Shown here in pieces: positions 1 through 7,739 of a DNA stretch of 64,000 nucleotides (its first letter is position 1; every line of letters begins with the position of its first letter). A program made the position numbers and the translations under genes. The notes beneath the pieces were generated by a model. That model did not search any database, was not told the origin of the DNA, and saw only the letters and a program-made list of their open reading frames with translations. Source of the DNA: JAXDAY01 sp034679345 (GTDB lineage Bacteria > Eisenbacteria > RBG-16-71-46 > CAIMUX01 > VGJL01); assembly GCA_034679345.1 (NCBI GenBank), contig JAXDAY010000028.1:186001-250000 (forward strand). The letters are read 5' to 3'.

Positions 1-315
1 CACTCGCCTCCGGGTCGAGGGGCACATGCCGCCCCGGCCGCGCCTCGATCCCACGCTCCCGCTCGATCCTCGACCGCGGCGACGTCGGAACCAACCCCCC
101 CTCACTTCCTCCGCCTCGCCGAGCGAGGCGAGCTGCGACGCTTGGACGCGGACACGCACCACCTGGCGCTCGCGCGTGGCGCGGGCGGCGATCTGTTCGA
201 CGGCCAACTCCTGGAGCGCAGCGGTTTCGCTCAGCTCCGACTCCTGTCGAGTCGCGTCGTACTTGATCCCTTGCGCAATCGTGCGAAGCCGTCCCCCCAA
301 ACAACGAGTTCTCAT
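1..315 (-). CDS. Possible partial ORF running off the left edge
   Basis: On the minus strand an ATG at 313-315 opens a frame with no stop to position 1, so at least 105 codons. The first 75 or so residues look like a helical, Glu/Gln/Arg-rich segment (for example QESELSETAALQELAVEQIA), and third codon positions there are mostly G or C, as in the clear genes of this window. The rest becomes Arg/Gly-rich and less protein-like. There is no convincing ribosome binding site. I do not recognise a family. It may be the start of a real gene whose body lies outside the window, or a chance open frame in GC-rich DNA. Confidence 0.25.
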   Translation of the reverse strand, partial: MRTRCLGGRLRTIAQGIKYDATRQESELSETAALQELAVEQIAARATRERQVVRVRVQASQLASLGEAEEVRGGWFRRRRGRGSSGSVGSRRGRGGMCPSTRRRV

Positions 316-1067
316 CGGTATGGCATCGTGCACACGGAGGGATAGATAGCCAGAGATGTTCCAGACAACCGATCGTATCAGTGAGCTTGATCGATCGAAG
401 AACTCGCGCCATCGTCCCGGAACGCAAACGAACTCAACGTCTGGTCAATCGCAGATGCCGCGCCTGCCCTCAACCTATCTCATCCACACGCTCTCGAAAC
501 ACTCGCGAGCGTCAGACATTCGACGCCCCAGGCGTCGCAACTCCGACACACCCCGTCGCGGGCTCGACGCCCCAAAGTCAATCTTCGGTCAATGCCGCAC
601 ATTCCAGCGAACGCCGTCTAGGCGAATCCCTCGACGATCAATCCATGAGCAGTTCGCAATGCCTGCCTCGATGCTCATGGTCAGAAGAGTGGCGGCGAGA
701 TGATCGACACGAGGCGGGACTTCTCGCGCAGACACCTCGCGCCGGAATCCGCCCCTGGCGCTCCCCACCTCCTCACACCGTCCCCTCCCCGCTTGACATC
801 TTCTCCCCACCGGGCGCATCATTGTTGCGCGTCGAAGACGGTCCGCTCTCTGCCCCGAGTGGCCACGCGATTTGGACGCCGGCCGCCTCATCCACCGTGG
901 AACCGTCTCCAGCTTCTCGATCGGCACTTCGCTCCGAAATCGTCGCCCACTCGCGCTTCAACTCCTGGCAGGACCGCGGAGTCCGGCCACACAGGAATCC
1001 GTCTCCAGGCGATCCCCTCTCCCGCTGCGGCAGGTCGTTCGGGGACCGCCCGAGGAGGTGATACCGC
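316..1067. other. Stretch with no recognisable gene
   Basis: About 750 bases upstream of the first clear gene. Several long open frames exist on both strands, but their products are Ser/Arg/Pro-rich, match nothing I recognise and have no ribosome binding site. I see no tRNA, hairpin terminator or mobile element. The last bases (about 1050-1065) hold the strong Shine-Dalgarno of the next gene. Confidence 0.5.
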
Positions 1068-3269
1068 ATGGGATCTCGAGTCCACATGCCGCCAATCGGC
1101 ATCCTCGTCTCCCTCGCGCTTGCAGTCGCCACCGCTCTGGGAGTCCTCCCTCCGCCCGCCCGCGCCATCCTTCCCGGCAGCGGCGCTTCGGGCTTTGCCT
1201 GGACGCTCAACAACCGCCACTACAGCTGGCTGGTCGGGAGCATGAAGAACGATTCACCCCACATGCTCTGCCACGTCGAGAAGATCGTCGATGGATCGCC
1301 ATGGGGAGGATACGGGGGAGCGCAGGTCCAGTGGTTTCCCGACGGGGCCTGGTGGGAGCTGCGCGTCTGCCAGTACGTCGACGGCGCGGTCAATGTGCGC
1401 GCGAACAGCTGGAGCAAACTCGTTCTCCGCGATCCCGCCTTCGTTCCGCGCGAGGACGAGCCCAATGATTGCGATTGCGAGATGGGGCTCGGCGGGCAGA
1501 TGTGGGTGCGCGGCCCCGACGATCCCGGCACCCCGCCGCCAGAGGACGGCTCCCCCGTCGCCGTGGCCAAACCCGACACGACCCTTTCCCAGGGTCCCTT
1601 CGAGTACGTGATCGACTATGAGGAGGAGCCCTCGGGAATCACGAGGATCACGAACTCGCCGCTCTGCCAGGGCGTCGTCGTCGCCCGCGCTCTCATCGGC
1701 CCCGATCCCGTGCCGCGGCCGCTCGCGCCGGGTGAGTCGATCCTCTACGCGCCGACCGGCGAGGTTCTCGGCCCCGGCACGATCATGGTTCGCTCGCGCG
1801 GCGACGCGGAAACGGTGCCCGGCGGAGTCGCGCTGCTCGAGTACGATCTCTATAACCTCGCCCCCTACCCGATCCTTCTCGACCTATGGGCTGAGGACGC
1901 GGCCGGCTGGGAGATGCAGCTGTCCTCTCTCGAAGTGGAGATTCCGCCCCTGGGAGTCTTTCCCGTCGCCGTCACCGTCGCCGTGCCGGACACCGCGGCC
2001 GCGATGGACGGCGTCGCCCTGTACGCGAGGGAGCGCCTCGAGCCGCTCCAGTGGCACAGCGACCTGGCGCACATCCTGGCTGCGCGCGACTGGGCGACGC
2101 ACGATGTGGGCAACTGCGCACTCACCGTGACCGACCAGGGGATCGTCGGATTCATGGACGGATCGCAGACCGCCGGGGCGGGATTCGTCTACCCCGCCGG
2201 CGGCTCCAACCAGCTCTACATCGGCTCGGTCTGGCTCGGCCTCGATCCGGCCCACGTCCTGAACCGCGACTACGACGCCGATCCCGCCAAGGAGTGGATG
2301 GTCGACGGGAATCCCGACGGACACATCTGGATCGAGCACGGCGGCCTATCGGATCAGGACATCCACGCGGGATTCGACGATGCCGGCGCGGCCATGCCGT
2401 GCGGGCTTTGCGCGGAGCAGGTCTCCTGCGCCTTCGCGGCCCCACCCGCCGCCGACGACTTCGTCATCGTGATGGAACGGTTCCACAATCGCGGAGTCGA
2501 TCCGATCCTGGGCGCCTACATCGGGCTCTTCATGGACTTCGACATCGGCGCAAGCGCCTACGACGACGGTGGCCGGACCGAGCCTGCCCTGCGCGCCGCC
2601 ACGATGACCGATCCCTCGGGACTCGCCACCGGAATCGCGATCCTGGACGGCGGCGATCCGACCCTGCCTCCCGCGAATCTCACTCTCATCCACAACCCGA
2701 CCTTCGTCTGGCCGAACGCGTTCATGCTCGATGCCGACAAGCACGCATTCCTAGCCGCTTCCGACCCGGCGCACATCCTGCCCGAAGCTTTCGAGCCGAA
2801 CGATTACGGCGTTCTCGTCTCCATCGGCCCGATCAGCCTCGCGCCGCAGGACTCGATTCGCGTCGCCTTTGCCGTCGCCGGCGGACTCAGCCGGGAGGAG
2901 CTGCTCGCGAACCTACAGACCGCGCAGCTCGTATACGATCTCGGTCCGGCCGACGTCGCGGATCAGGTCGACCTCGCGAGACGCGCCGTGCGCATGCTTC
3001 CGCCGAGGCCGAATCCCTTCTCGGACCGAACGACGGTGCAGCTGATGGTGGAGAAGGCGGGGCCGGTGCGGATCGAAGCGTTCGATGTGGCCGGGAGGCG
3101 CGTGGGGCTAGTCCAGAGCGCATTCCTCGCGCCGGGGAAGCACGCCTTCGATTGGACGGCTCGCAGCCCGTGGGGATCGAGCCTCCCGAGCGGGATCTAC
3201 TGGATCCGCATGAGGGACGGAGCGGGCACGACCGAATCGCGACCGGTGATCTTCGTGAGGGAGCGGTAG
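1068..3269 (+). CDS. Exported protein of unknown function with C-terminal FlgD-Ig-like tag
   Basis: A 733-residue protein with an N-terminal signal peptide (hydrophobic LVSLALAVATALGVL, then a PPPARA-type cleavage region near residue 34). The ATG is chosen because a near-perfect Shine-Dalgarno, GAGGAGGTGAT, precedes it. The middle 600 residues hold no domain I can name. They are rich in Asp, Gly and aromatic residues as in beta-sandwich exoproteins. The last 90 residues form an FlgD-Ig-like module: RPNPFSDRTTVQL, then a GRRVG strand, DWTARSPWG, and SGIYWIRMRD. That module resembles the type A sorting or anchoring tags of FCB-group bacteria. Expected location is the cell surface or medium. It is followed by a hairpin terminator and a convergent metalloprotease gene. 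The function is unknown. Confidence 0.85.
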   Translation: MGSRVHMPPIGILVSLALAVATALGVLPPPARAILPGSGASGFAWTLNNRHYSWLVGSMKNDSPHMLCHVEKIVDGSPWGGYGGAQVQWFPDGAWWELRVCQYVDGAVNVRANSWSKLVLRDPAFVPREDEPNDCDCEMGLGGQMWVRGPDDPGTPPPEDGSPVAVAKPDTTLSQGPFEYVIDYEEEPSGITRITNSPLCQGVVVARALIGPDPVPRPLAPGESILYAPTGEVLGPGTIMVRSRGDAETVPGGVALLEYDLYNLAPYPILLDLWAEDAAGWEMQLSSLEVEIPPLGVFPVAVTVAVPDTAAAMDGVALYARERLEPLQWHSDLAHILAARDWATHDVGNCALTVTDQGIVGFMDGSQTAGAGFVYPAGGSNQLYIGSVWLGLDPAHVLNRDYDADPAKEWMVDGNPDGHIWIEHGGLSDQDIHAGFDDAGAAMPCGLCAEQVSCAFAAPPAADDFVIVMERFHNRGVDPILGAYIGLFMDFDIGASAYDDGGRTEPALRAATMTDPSGLATGIAILDGGDPTLPPANLTLIHNPTFVWPNAFMLDADKHAFLAASDPAHILPEAFEPNDYGVLVSIGPISLAPQDSIRVAFAVAGGLSREELLANLQTAQLVYDLGPADVADQVDLARRAVRMLPPRPNPFSDRTTVQLMVEKAGPVRIEAFDVAGRRVGLVQSAFLAPGKHAFDWTARSPWGSSLPSGIYWIRMRDGAGTTESRPVIFVRER

Positions 3270-3410
3270 TGGGCCTGGGCGTGGGTTCTGAAGAGCGAGG
3301 TTCTCGACGGCGAGCGCCCGTTGGCCCACTACGACGAAGATCCGGGTACGGAATCTGCGTTGGCACCTTCGAGGCGCTGCCAAGGCAATCCCCGCGGGTC
3401 AGATGAGGCC

Positions 3411-3442
3411 GCGGCCTGCGGCTGGCGCCGTCCGCAGGCCGC
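3411..3442. terminator. GC-rich hairpin between convergent genes
   Basis: A perfect 11-bp inverted repeat, GCGGCCTGCGG (3411-3421) and CCGCAGGCCGC (3432-3442), with a 10-nt loop. It lies between the 3' ends of two convergent genes (stops at 3269 and 3467). No T-run follows on either strand, so it is a strong stem rather than a classical intrinsic terminator. Its position suggests it ends transcription in both directions. Confidence 0.55.
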
Positions 3443-3466
3443 GACCCTCGAACGACCCCGCAACGA

Positions 3467-6400
3467 CTACGGCGAGCGGACCAACTTGATCGTCTTCTCC
3501 AGCCCACCGGACCTCAGCCGCGCGAAGTAGACGCCGGAACCCACCGGCTGACCGGTCCCGTCCCTCCCGTCCCAGGAGATCTCACGCGAGCCCGCAGCCT
3601 GCGCGCCGCCCGCGAGGGAGCGGATCAGACGTCCCTTGGGATCATAGACCGCCAGTTCTACCGGACCGTCCGCGGCCAGCGTGTACTGGAGCGCTACCGA
3701 GTCTCGGAACGGATTCCCCGCCGCAACCCGCAGGTCGAAGGCCGGCGCCTCGTTCGTGGAGACCGCATTCACTCCGGGATCGATCAGACGGATCCGGTAC
3801 GCCCCTCCCGCATCGTTGTTGTTCCAGACGGCGAAGCCAAACCAGTCGTCCATCCAGAACGTCAGGGTCCCGGCCTCCGAGCCCCCCACCCCGTTCGCGT
3901 CCGCCCAGATTCCACCGTCCCGATTCGTCCAGAAGAGGTTGTAACCGTACGAGCTCAGCACCTCGATCCCGAGATCAATCGCTCCGCTCAGGTCGGTCAC
4001 CTCGAACGTGACGCTCTGTCCACCCGAGATACCCCCGTGGATGTAGATATCCCACATTTCGACGACGCCGCCCGCGGGCCAGGTCAGATCGTAGGTGTTC
4101 GTCGAACCCGGGATGAAAGTCAGATAGTCCGTCCCGCCGTCCCATTCGTGCATTACCTGGCCCGATCCCGTTTCCCGATAGGTCCTGGAGTAGAACGTGC
4201 CGGTCGGATTGTGGTTGAAGTCACCGTAAACGAGGGCGACCCGATGTCCCGTGTCCCCCGCGAGGTGGTAGTCGGTCGTGTATGCGTCATCGGCGTACAT
4301 ATTGAGACCGACGGTTTCCCCAGGTCGAGCGCGCGCGGCGAAGACATTCCAGTAGTTGTGGTAGACGGGCTCGACGCCCCACACGACCCGATCGCTGCGC
4401 GGCCCATAGCCGCTTTCGGCAAAGGTCAATCTGGGCCCTAGCCAGAGGCTCGTGGATGCGGATGCCTCGTTGACTGCTGTCTGGCAGAGGCCGTACCAAT
4501 CAGACGCACTAGACGTGTAGGAGAACCACTCCCCTCCCTCGGATGGTGGCCGCCAGATGCTGCTGGCGGCGGCTTCAATAGAGTTCTTGAACAGATCGCC
4601 GTCCGCCGAGCTGAACAGGTAGATCCCTGTATCCAGCGCGCCCGCGGGATCGTGATACTGGCGGAAGAAGTACTCGGTTCCGCCTTCCAGGTATGCGTCC
4701 CACATCACGCCGAGATGGGGCGATACCCACCAGAGCGGCTCGATTCCGCTATGAATCTGAGGGCCCTGCTCCCACTCGCTCCGGGTGCTGGTCGTGCCCG
4801 GGCCGGGCACCACCCGCAGATAGTCGCGGCTGAAACCGTGGTTGCCGTCGGCGGCGAAGAACTTCAATGGAGTCCCGTTCCAGGAGATCTCGGAGAGGAG
4901 CTGGGTGTAGTTCGGGTCATCGAACAGCCCAACCCACATCTCGTTGCCTCCCAGTGCGCGGGATCCCACGAAGGCCCAGTAGTTCGAGTACGGATCATAG
5001 TTGTAGAGCGACAACGGCTGGCTCGACGTGTAGACCGTCGACTCCGCCATCGTTGTCGGGCTGGGCCCGATCTGGAGCTCGAGCCAGCCGTCGACGGCGT
5101 TATTCGACCAGACCACCAGGCCGTAGACGTCGTCCTCCGGCGCCGTGTAGGTGAAGCTCTCGGATCCCCCGATTCCCGCCGCGTCTCGTTGCCACTGGGC
5201 GGAGGAGCGGCCTGCCCAGTAAGGCGCGCCGTTCGACTTGTAGAGGGCCATGCCGAAATCGAGGTTACCGCTGGAGTTCGTGAGGTTGAACGTGACCTGC
5301 TCCCCTCCAAAGAGGGGAACATCCCAGACGCGGACGACATCTCCGCCCCACCACCACTCGCTTCTCTGGATTCCGTCGGCGTAGAGCAACTGATCGCCTC
5401 CCTCCCACGTCAGGTTGTAGGAAGACCAGTCCCCGGTGTAGTGGGAGAGCGCGATGTGGTCGTTTCCGATCGGGCTGTGGTTGCAGTCGCCGACCACGAA
5501 GTCGATGGTCGCTCCACCGTAGGCGGAGGACGCATAGGCGAAGTCATGCTTGTTGTCGCCATACAGCGTCATGTCGTAGTCTGCGCTGGTCGGGGAGCGC
5601 AAGCCGGCGACGTACCAGTTGTTCCAGCGCTGCGAGAAGACCATCCCGTCAGTCACGTTGTTCCAGTGGAAAGCTCCCGCGTGGTAGAGCTCCCAGATCA
5701 AGACGTAACTCCCGACGCCCGTGATCCGCTTCACCTCATCGAGAAGGCCGTTGCCGTCCCCGTCCGTCCAGGAGAACTGGCCGGTCGTATAACTGCACGG
5801 CGCGACGTCCACCGAGTTGTACTTCATGACGCAGGGGATGTCCTGGGGGCAGACGGGCAGCGCGCAGTTGCCGTTGTCGACCGTATCCAGGAGGTAGAAG
5901 CCCTCCGTGCAGCGTCCACAGTCGCAGTTCCAGCAGTGGCCGCCATCGACGTACTCATCGCATGCGTGATAGTTGTGACCCCATTCGTGGGCCCAGACGT
6001 TTCCGCCGCTGTTCGTGTAAAGAGCGCAGCGGCCAATATAGAAGTCCGAGAACGCCCGTCCGCTGACGTGGGCCTGGTAGACCGTGATGACATTGTCCCA
6101 GCCCCCACCCCAATTCTGCAGGAACAGGGTCAGCTCGTCGCAGCGGCTACCGTTCCCGTTCGTGTCCGTGAAACCAATGGCCCCTGCCGCATCCTCCATC
6201 GCCTGCTGCATCACTTGAAAGCTCGGCCCTTCCGGTACGACCCAGTTGATCGAGGGGTTGTACCAGAGGTAGTAGGCCGGATCGTCGAAGCTCATGTTTG
6301 CCGCGTACGGGGAGCGGGCCATGTAGAAGTCCTTCGCGACGTTGGATTTGCCCCCCGCGGCGTTCCTCTCCTCCTCGGTCCAGGCGACACCGGGATGGTT

Positions 6401-6664
6401 GATGAACACGTGGATGATGAGCGTTCGTCCACGGGCGTAGTGGCTCGAGCTCGAATCGTAGCCACGATCCCCAGGACCCGGGTCGGCCAGTGGCGGGTAT
6501 TCCCATTCGGACGGCGGAAGGATGGGGGCGCTTGCCGCCTCCAGCCGCGCCGCCTCGACGGCGGCGGGATCGGTTCGGCTGACCTGGGGCTCGGTGAATG
6601 CACGGACCGCTCCCGCGGAGGCGGCCGTCAATAGCGCAAGAAGGAGTATGCCACGGAGCTTCAT
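3467..6664 (-). CDS. Secreted HEWGH-type zinc metalloprotease, multidomain, with C-terminal tag
   Basis: A 1065-residue protein starting with a signal peptide (MKLRGILLLALLTAASAGAVRA). Residues 226-237 read HEWGHNYHACDE: an HExxH zinc motif with an Asp-Glu pair six residues on that could supply a third ligand. A cysteine-rich segment follows (CWNCDCGRC and further Cys to about residue 285), probably disulfide-bonded. The remaining 700 residues contain at least two similar beta-rich repeats with lines like FDLTWPAGGVVEMWDI and YNLTWEGGDQL, resembling pre-peptidase-type modules. The C-terminus is an FlgD-Ig-like tag (AAGNPFRDSVALQYTL to SGVYFARLRS). It is the second gene of a minus-strand pair: its ATG overlaps the stop of the upstream gene by 4 bp. 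Protease activity is inferred from the motif only; the substrate is unknown. Confidence 0.8.
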   Translation of the reverse strand: MKLRGILLLALLTAASAGAVRAFTEPQVSRTDPAAVEAARLEAASAPILPPSEWEYPPLADPGPGDRGYDSSSSHYARGRTLIIHVFINHPGVAWTEEERNAAGGKSNVAKDFYMARSPYAANMSFDDPAYYLWYNPSINWVVPEGPSFQVMQQAMEDAAGAIGFTDTNGNGSRCDELTLFLQNWGGGWDNVITVYQAHVSGRAFSDFYIGRCALYTNSGGNVWAHEWGHNYHACDEYVDGGHCWNCDCGRCTEGFYLLDTVDNGNCALPVCPQDIPCVMKYNSVDVAPCSYTTGQFSWTDGDGNGLLDEVKRITGVGSYVLIWELYHAGAFHWNNVTDGMVFSQRWNNWYVAGLRSPTSADYDMTLYGDNKHDFAYASSAYGGATIDFVVGDCNHSPIGNDHIALSHYTGDWSSYNLTWEGGDQLLYADGIQRSEWWWGGDVVRVWDVPLFGGEQVTFNLTNSSGNLDFGMALYKSNGAPYWAGRSSAQWQRDAAGIGGSESFTYTAPEDDVYGLVVWSNNAVDGWLELQIGPSPTTMAESTVYTSSQPLSLYNYDPYSNYWAFVGSRALGGNEMWVGLFDDPNYTQLLSEISWNGTPLKFFAADGNHGFSRDYLRVVPGPGTTSTRSEWEQGPQIHSGIEPLWWVSPHLGVMWDAYLEGGTEYFFRQYHDPAGALDTGIYLFSSADGDLFKNSIEAAASSIWRPPSEGGEWFSYTSSASDWYGLCQTAVNEASASTSLWLGPRLTFAESGYGPRSDRVVWGVEPVYHNYWNVFAARARPGETVGLNMYADDAYTTDYHLAGDTGHRVALVYGDFNHNPTGTFYSRTYRETGSGQVMHEWDGGTDYLTFIPGSTNTYDLTWPAGGVVEMWDIYIHGGISGGQSVTFEVTDLSGAIDLGIEVLSSYGYNLFWTNRDGGIWADANGVGGSEAGTLTFWMDDWFGFAVWNNNDAGGAYRIRLIDPGVNAVSTNEAPAFDLRVAAGNPFRDSVALQYTLAADGPVELAVYDPKGRLIRSLAGGAQAAGSREISWDGRDGTGQPVGSGVYFARLRSGGLEKTIKLVRSP

Positions 6665-7287
6665 GGCTGCTGCCCCTCCTTCCCGTCACTCGATCGCGGC
6701 GTGCCTGCCTCCCTCAGAGCCTCGAGCTTCGCGCGCTCCTGCGGGGTGAGCTCCGGCGAACCAGGGATCTGCGCCGATGGCATCTCGCCGATGGCGGCCG
6801 CCGGGTCGGGTTGGAGCGGCGTCCCCGGAAGGTTGTGGAGCAAGTCGAGCCTGCTCTCGGCATCCGCGGCGGTAGCATGGCCCTCCACCCCGTCGATCGG
6901 CGTCACATCGAGCGTGCCGGCGGCGCGGGATGCCTCGATCGCCCTGCGTGCCATCTCCAGCTTCTGCCGCTCGAGGAGATTGGGCCCCTGCGGGGAGAGC
7001 CGCGCACCCGCGTCCGTGAAGGTCGATCCCTTGTCGTTCGCCTCAACTGGCGCGCGCGCCAGGGAGACAAGCTCGCCCGTGGGCGCGGAGGGAACCCAGT
7101 CGGCGGGCGGTGGCGGCGAGTGGATCGGTTCATACCGCGGGGCCGGCGCATCCACGGGGCCGACGCCCCGAACAGGTCCGTCTCCTGTCAGCCCGAACGC
7201 GATGCCGCCGACGATCGACGTGATGAAGCATGTCAGAAGGATGGATCGCCGTCGCCTCGACACCGCGCATCGTCTGGTCAGATGCAT
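6661..7287 (-). CDS. Small membrane-anchored protein coupled to the metalloprotease
   Basis: A 208-residue protein. The start chosen is the ATG at 7285-7287, preceded by GGGAGGACTCTACC. An upstream in-frame ATG would add 29 residues but lacks a ribosome binding site. Residues 10-35 look like a signal anchor (RRRRSILLTCFITSIVGGIAFGL) after a short Arg-rich head. The rest is Pro/Ala-rich and probably extended, with a helical stretch (PNLLERQKLEMARRAIEASR) and another near the C-terminus (LTPQERAKLEALREAG). No family is recognised. Its stop overlaps the metalloprotease ATG (ATGA), so the two are translationally coupled. A role as secretion partner, inhibitor or anchor of the protease is possible but is only inference. 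Confidence 0.75.
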   Translation of the reverse strand: MHLTRRCAVSRRRRSILLTCFITSIVGGIAFGLTGDGPVRGVGPVDAPAPRYEPIHSPPPPADWVPSAPTGELVSLARAPVEANDKGSTFTDAGARLSPQGPNLLERQKLEMARRAIEASRAAGTLDVTPIDGVEGHATAADAESRLDLLHNLPGTPLQPDPAAAIGEMPSAQIPGSPELTPQERAKLEALREAGTPRSSDGKEGQQP

Positions 7288-7426
7288 GGTAGAGTCCTCC
7301 CTTCGGATCTCCGGACGAGGAAATGCGGAGCGCGCCGCGCTGGGGCTGCGAGTTCGAGCGCAAGGAACGTTCATGGCGTGCGTCGTACCGACAGGGCAAA
7401 ACGCGCTCGGATTGGCGCCGCGATCG

Positions 7427-7454
7427 ATTATAGGCTTCGCGTGGATAATTACAA
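7427..7454 (-). promoter_or_regulatory. Sigma-70-like promoter of the metalloprotease operon
   Basis: Read on the minus strand: -35 TTGTAA (7449-7454), a 16-bp spacer, and a perfect -10 TATAAT (7427-7432). It lies about 140 bases upstream of the ATG at 7287 in an AT-rich pocket of otherwise GC-rich DNA. It would give a leader of about 130 nt. Confidence 0.5.
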
Positions 7455-7668
7455 GCGACTCGCGAGCCCGATCCAGAGATTGCTGTTCACTCGGAGGCTG
7501 AGGCGGCCTCTTCTGACCATCATCTGAAATATGCCATCATTTCCTCGACTGCCGCCCGCGCCGGCCGGGTCGCTTCCCATTGGAGCACGGGGCATTCGGC
7601 GGCCTGTCTCGCGTACCCCACCTTCCCCTCGCAACGGCGTAGGGTATTAATGAGGGGTGCGATCAGTG

Positions 7669-7700
7669 CCCATTCGGCGTCGGAGACGGCGCCGAATGGG
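7669..7700 (+). promoter_or_regulatory. Perfect hairpin in the leader of the lyase gene
   Basis: An 11-bp perfect inverted repeat, CCCATTCGGCG (7669-7679) and CGCCGAATGGG (7690-7700), with a 10-nt loop. It is 22 bases before the GGAGG of the next gene and 40 bases before its ATG. It is too far from any stop codon to be the terminator of the left operon, which runs the other way. It could be an operator or an mRNA leader element. Confidence 0.45.
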
Positions 7701-7739
7701 GATCTCAGGTCCAGTGTCTTCCGGAGGCGATGTCAGGCG

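Larger units (their letters stand above)
7288..7739. other. Divergent intergenic control region
   Basis: About 450 bases between the divergently transcribed metalloprotease operon and the lyase gene. It is locally more AT-rich than its surroundings. It contains a good sigma-70-type promoter facing left (7427-7454), a perfect hairpin in the probable leader of the right-hand gene (7669-7700), and a TATTAA box at 7645-7650 that could be the -10 of a rightward promoter, although no -35 is evident. No gene is supported here. Confidence 0.6.

Noticed and set aside
381..1061. 226-codon frame before the first clear gene
   Set aside because: Ser/Arg/Pro-rich, no ribosome binding site, no recognisable fold; treated as non-coding.
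4652..6634. 660-codon open frame on the plus strand opposite the metalloprotease gene
   Set aside because: Antisense shadow: the product is Val/Arg-rich with no domain, while the minus strand has signal peptide, HEWGH motif and tag.
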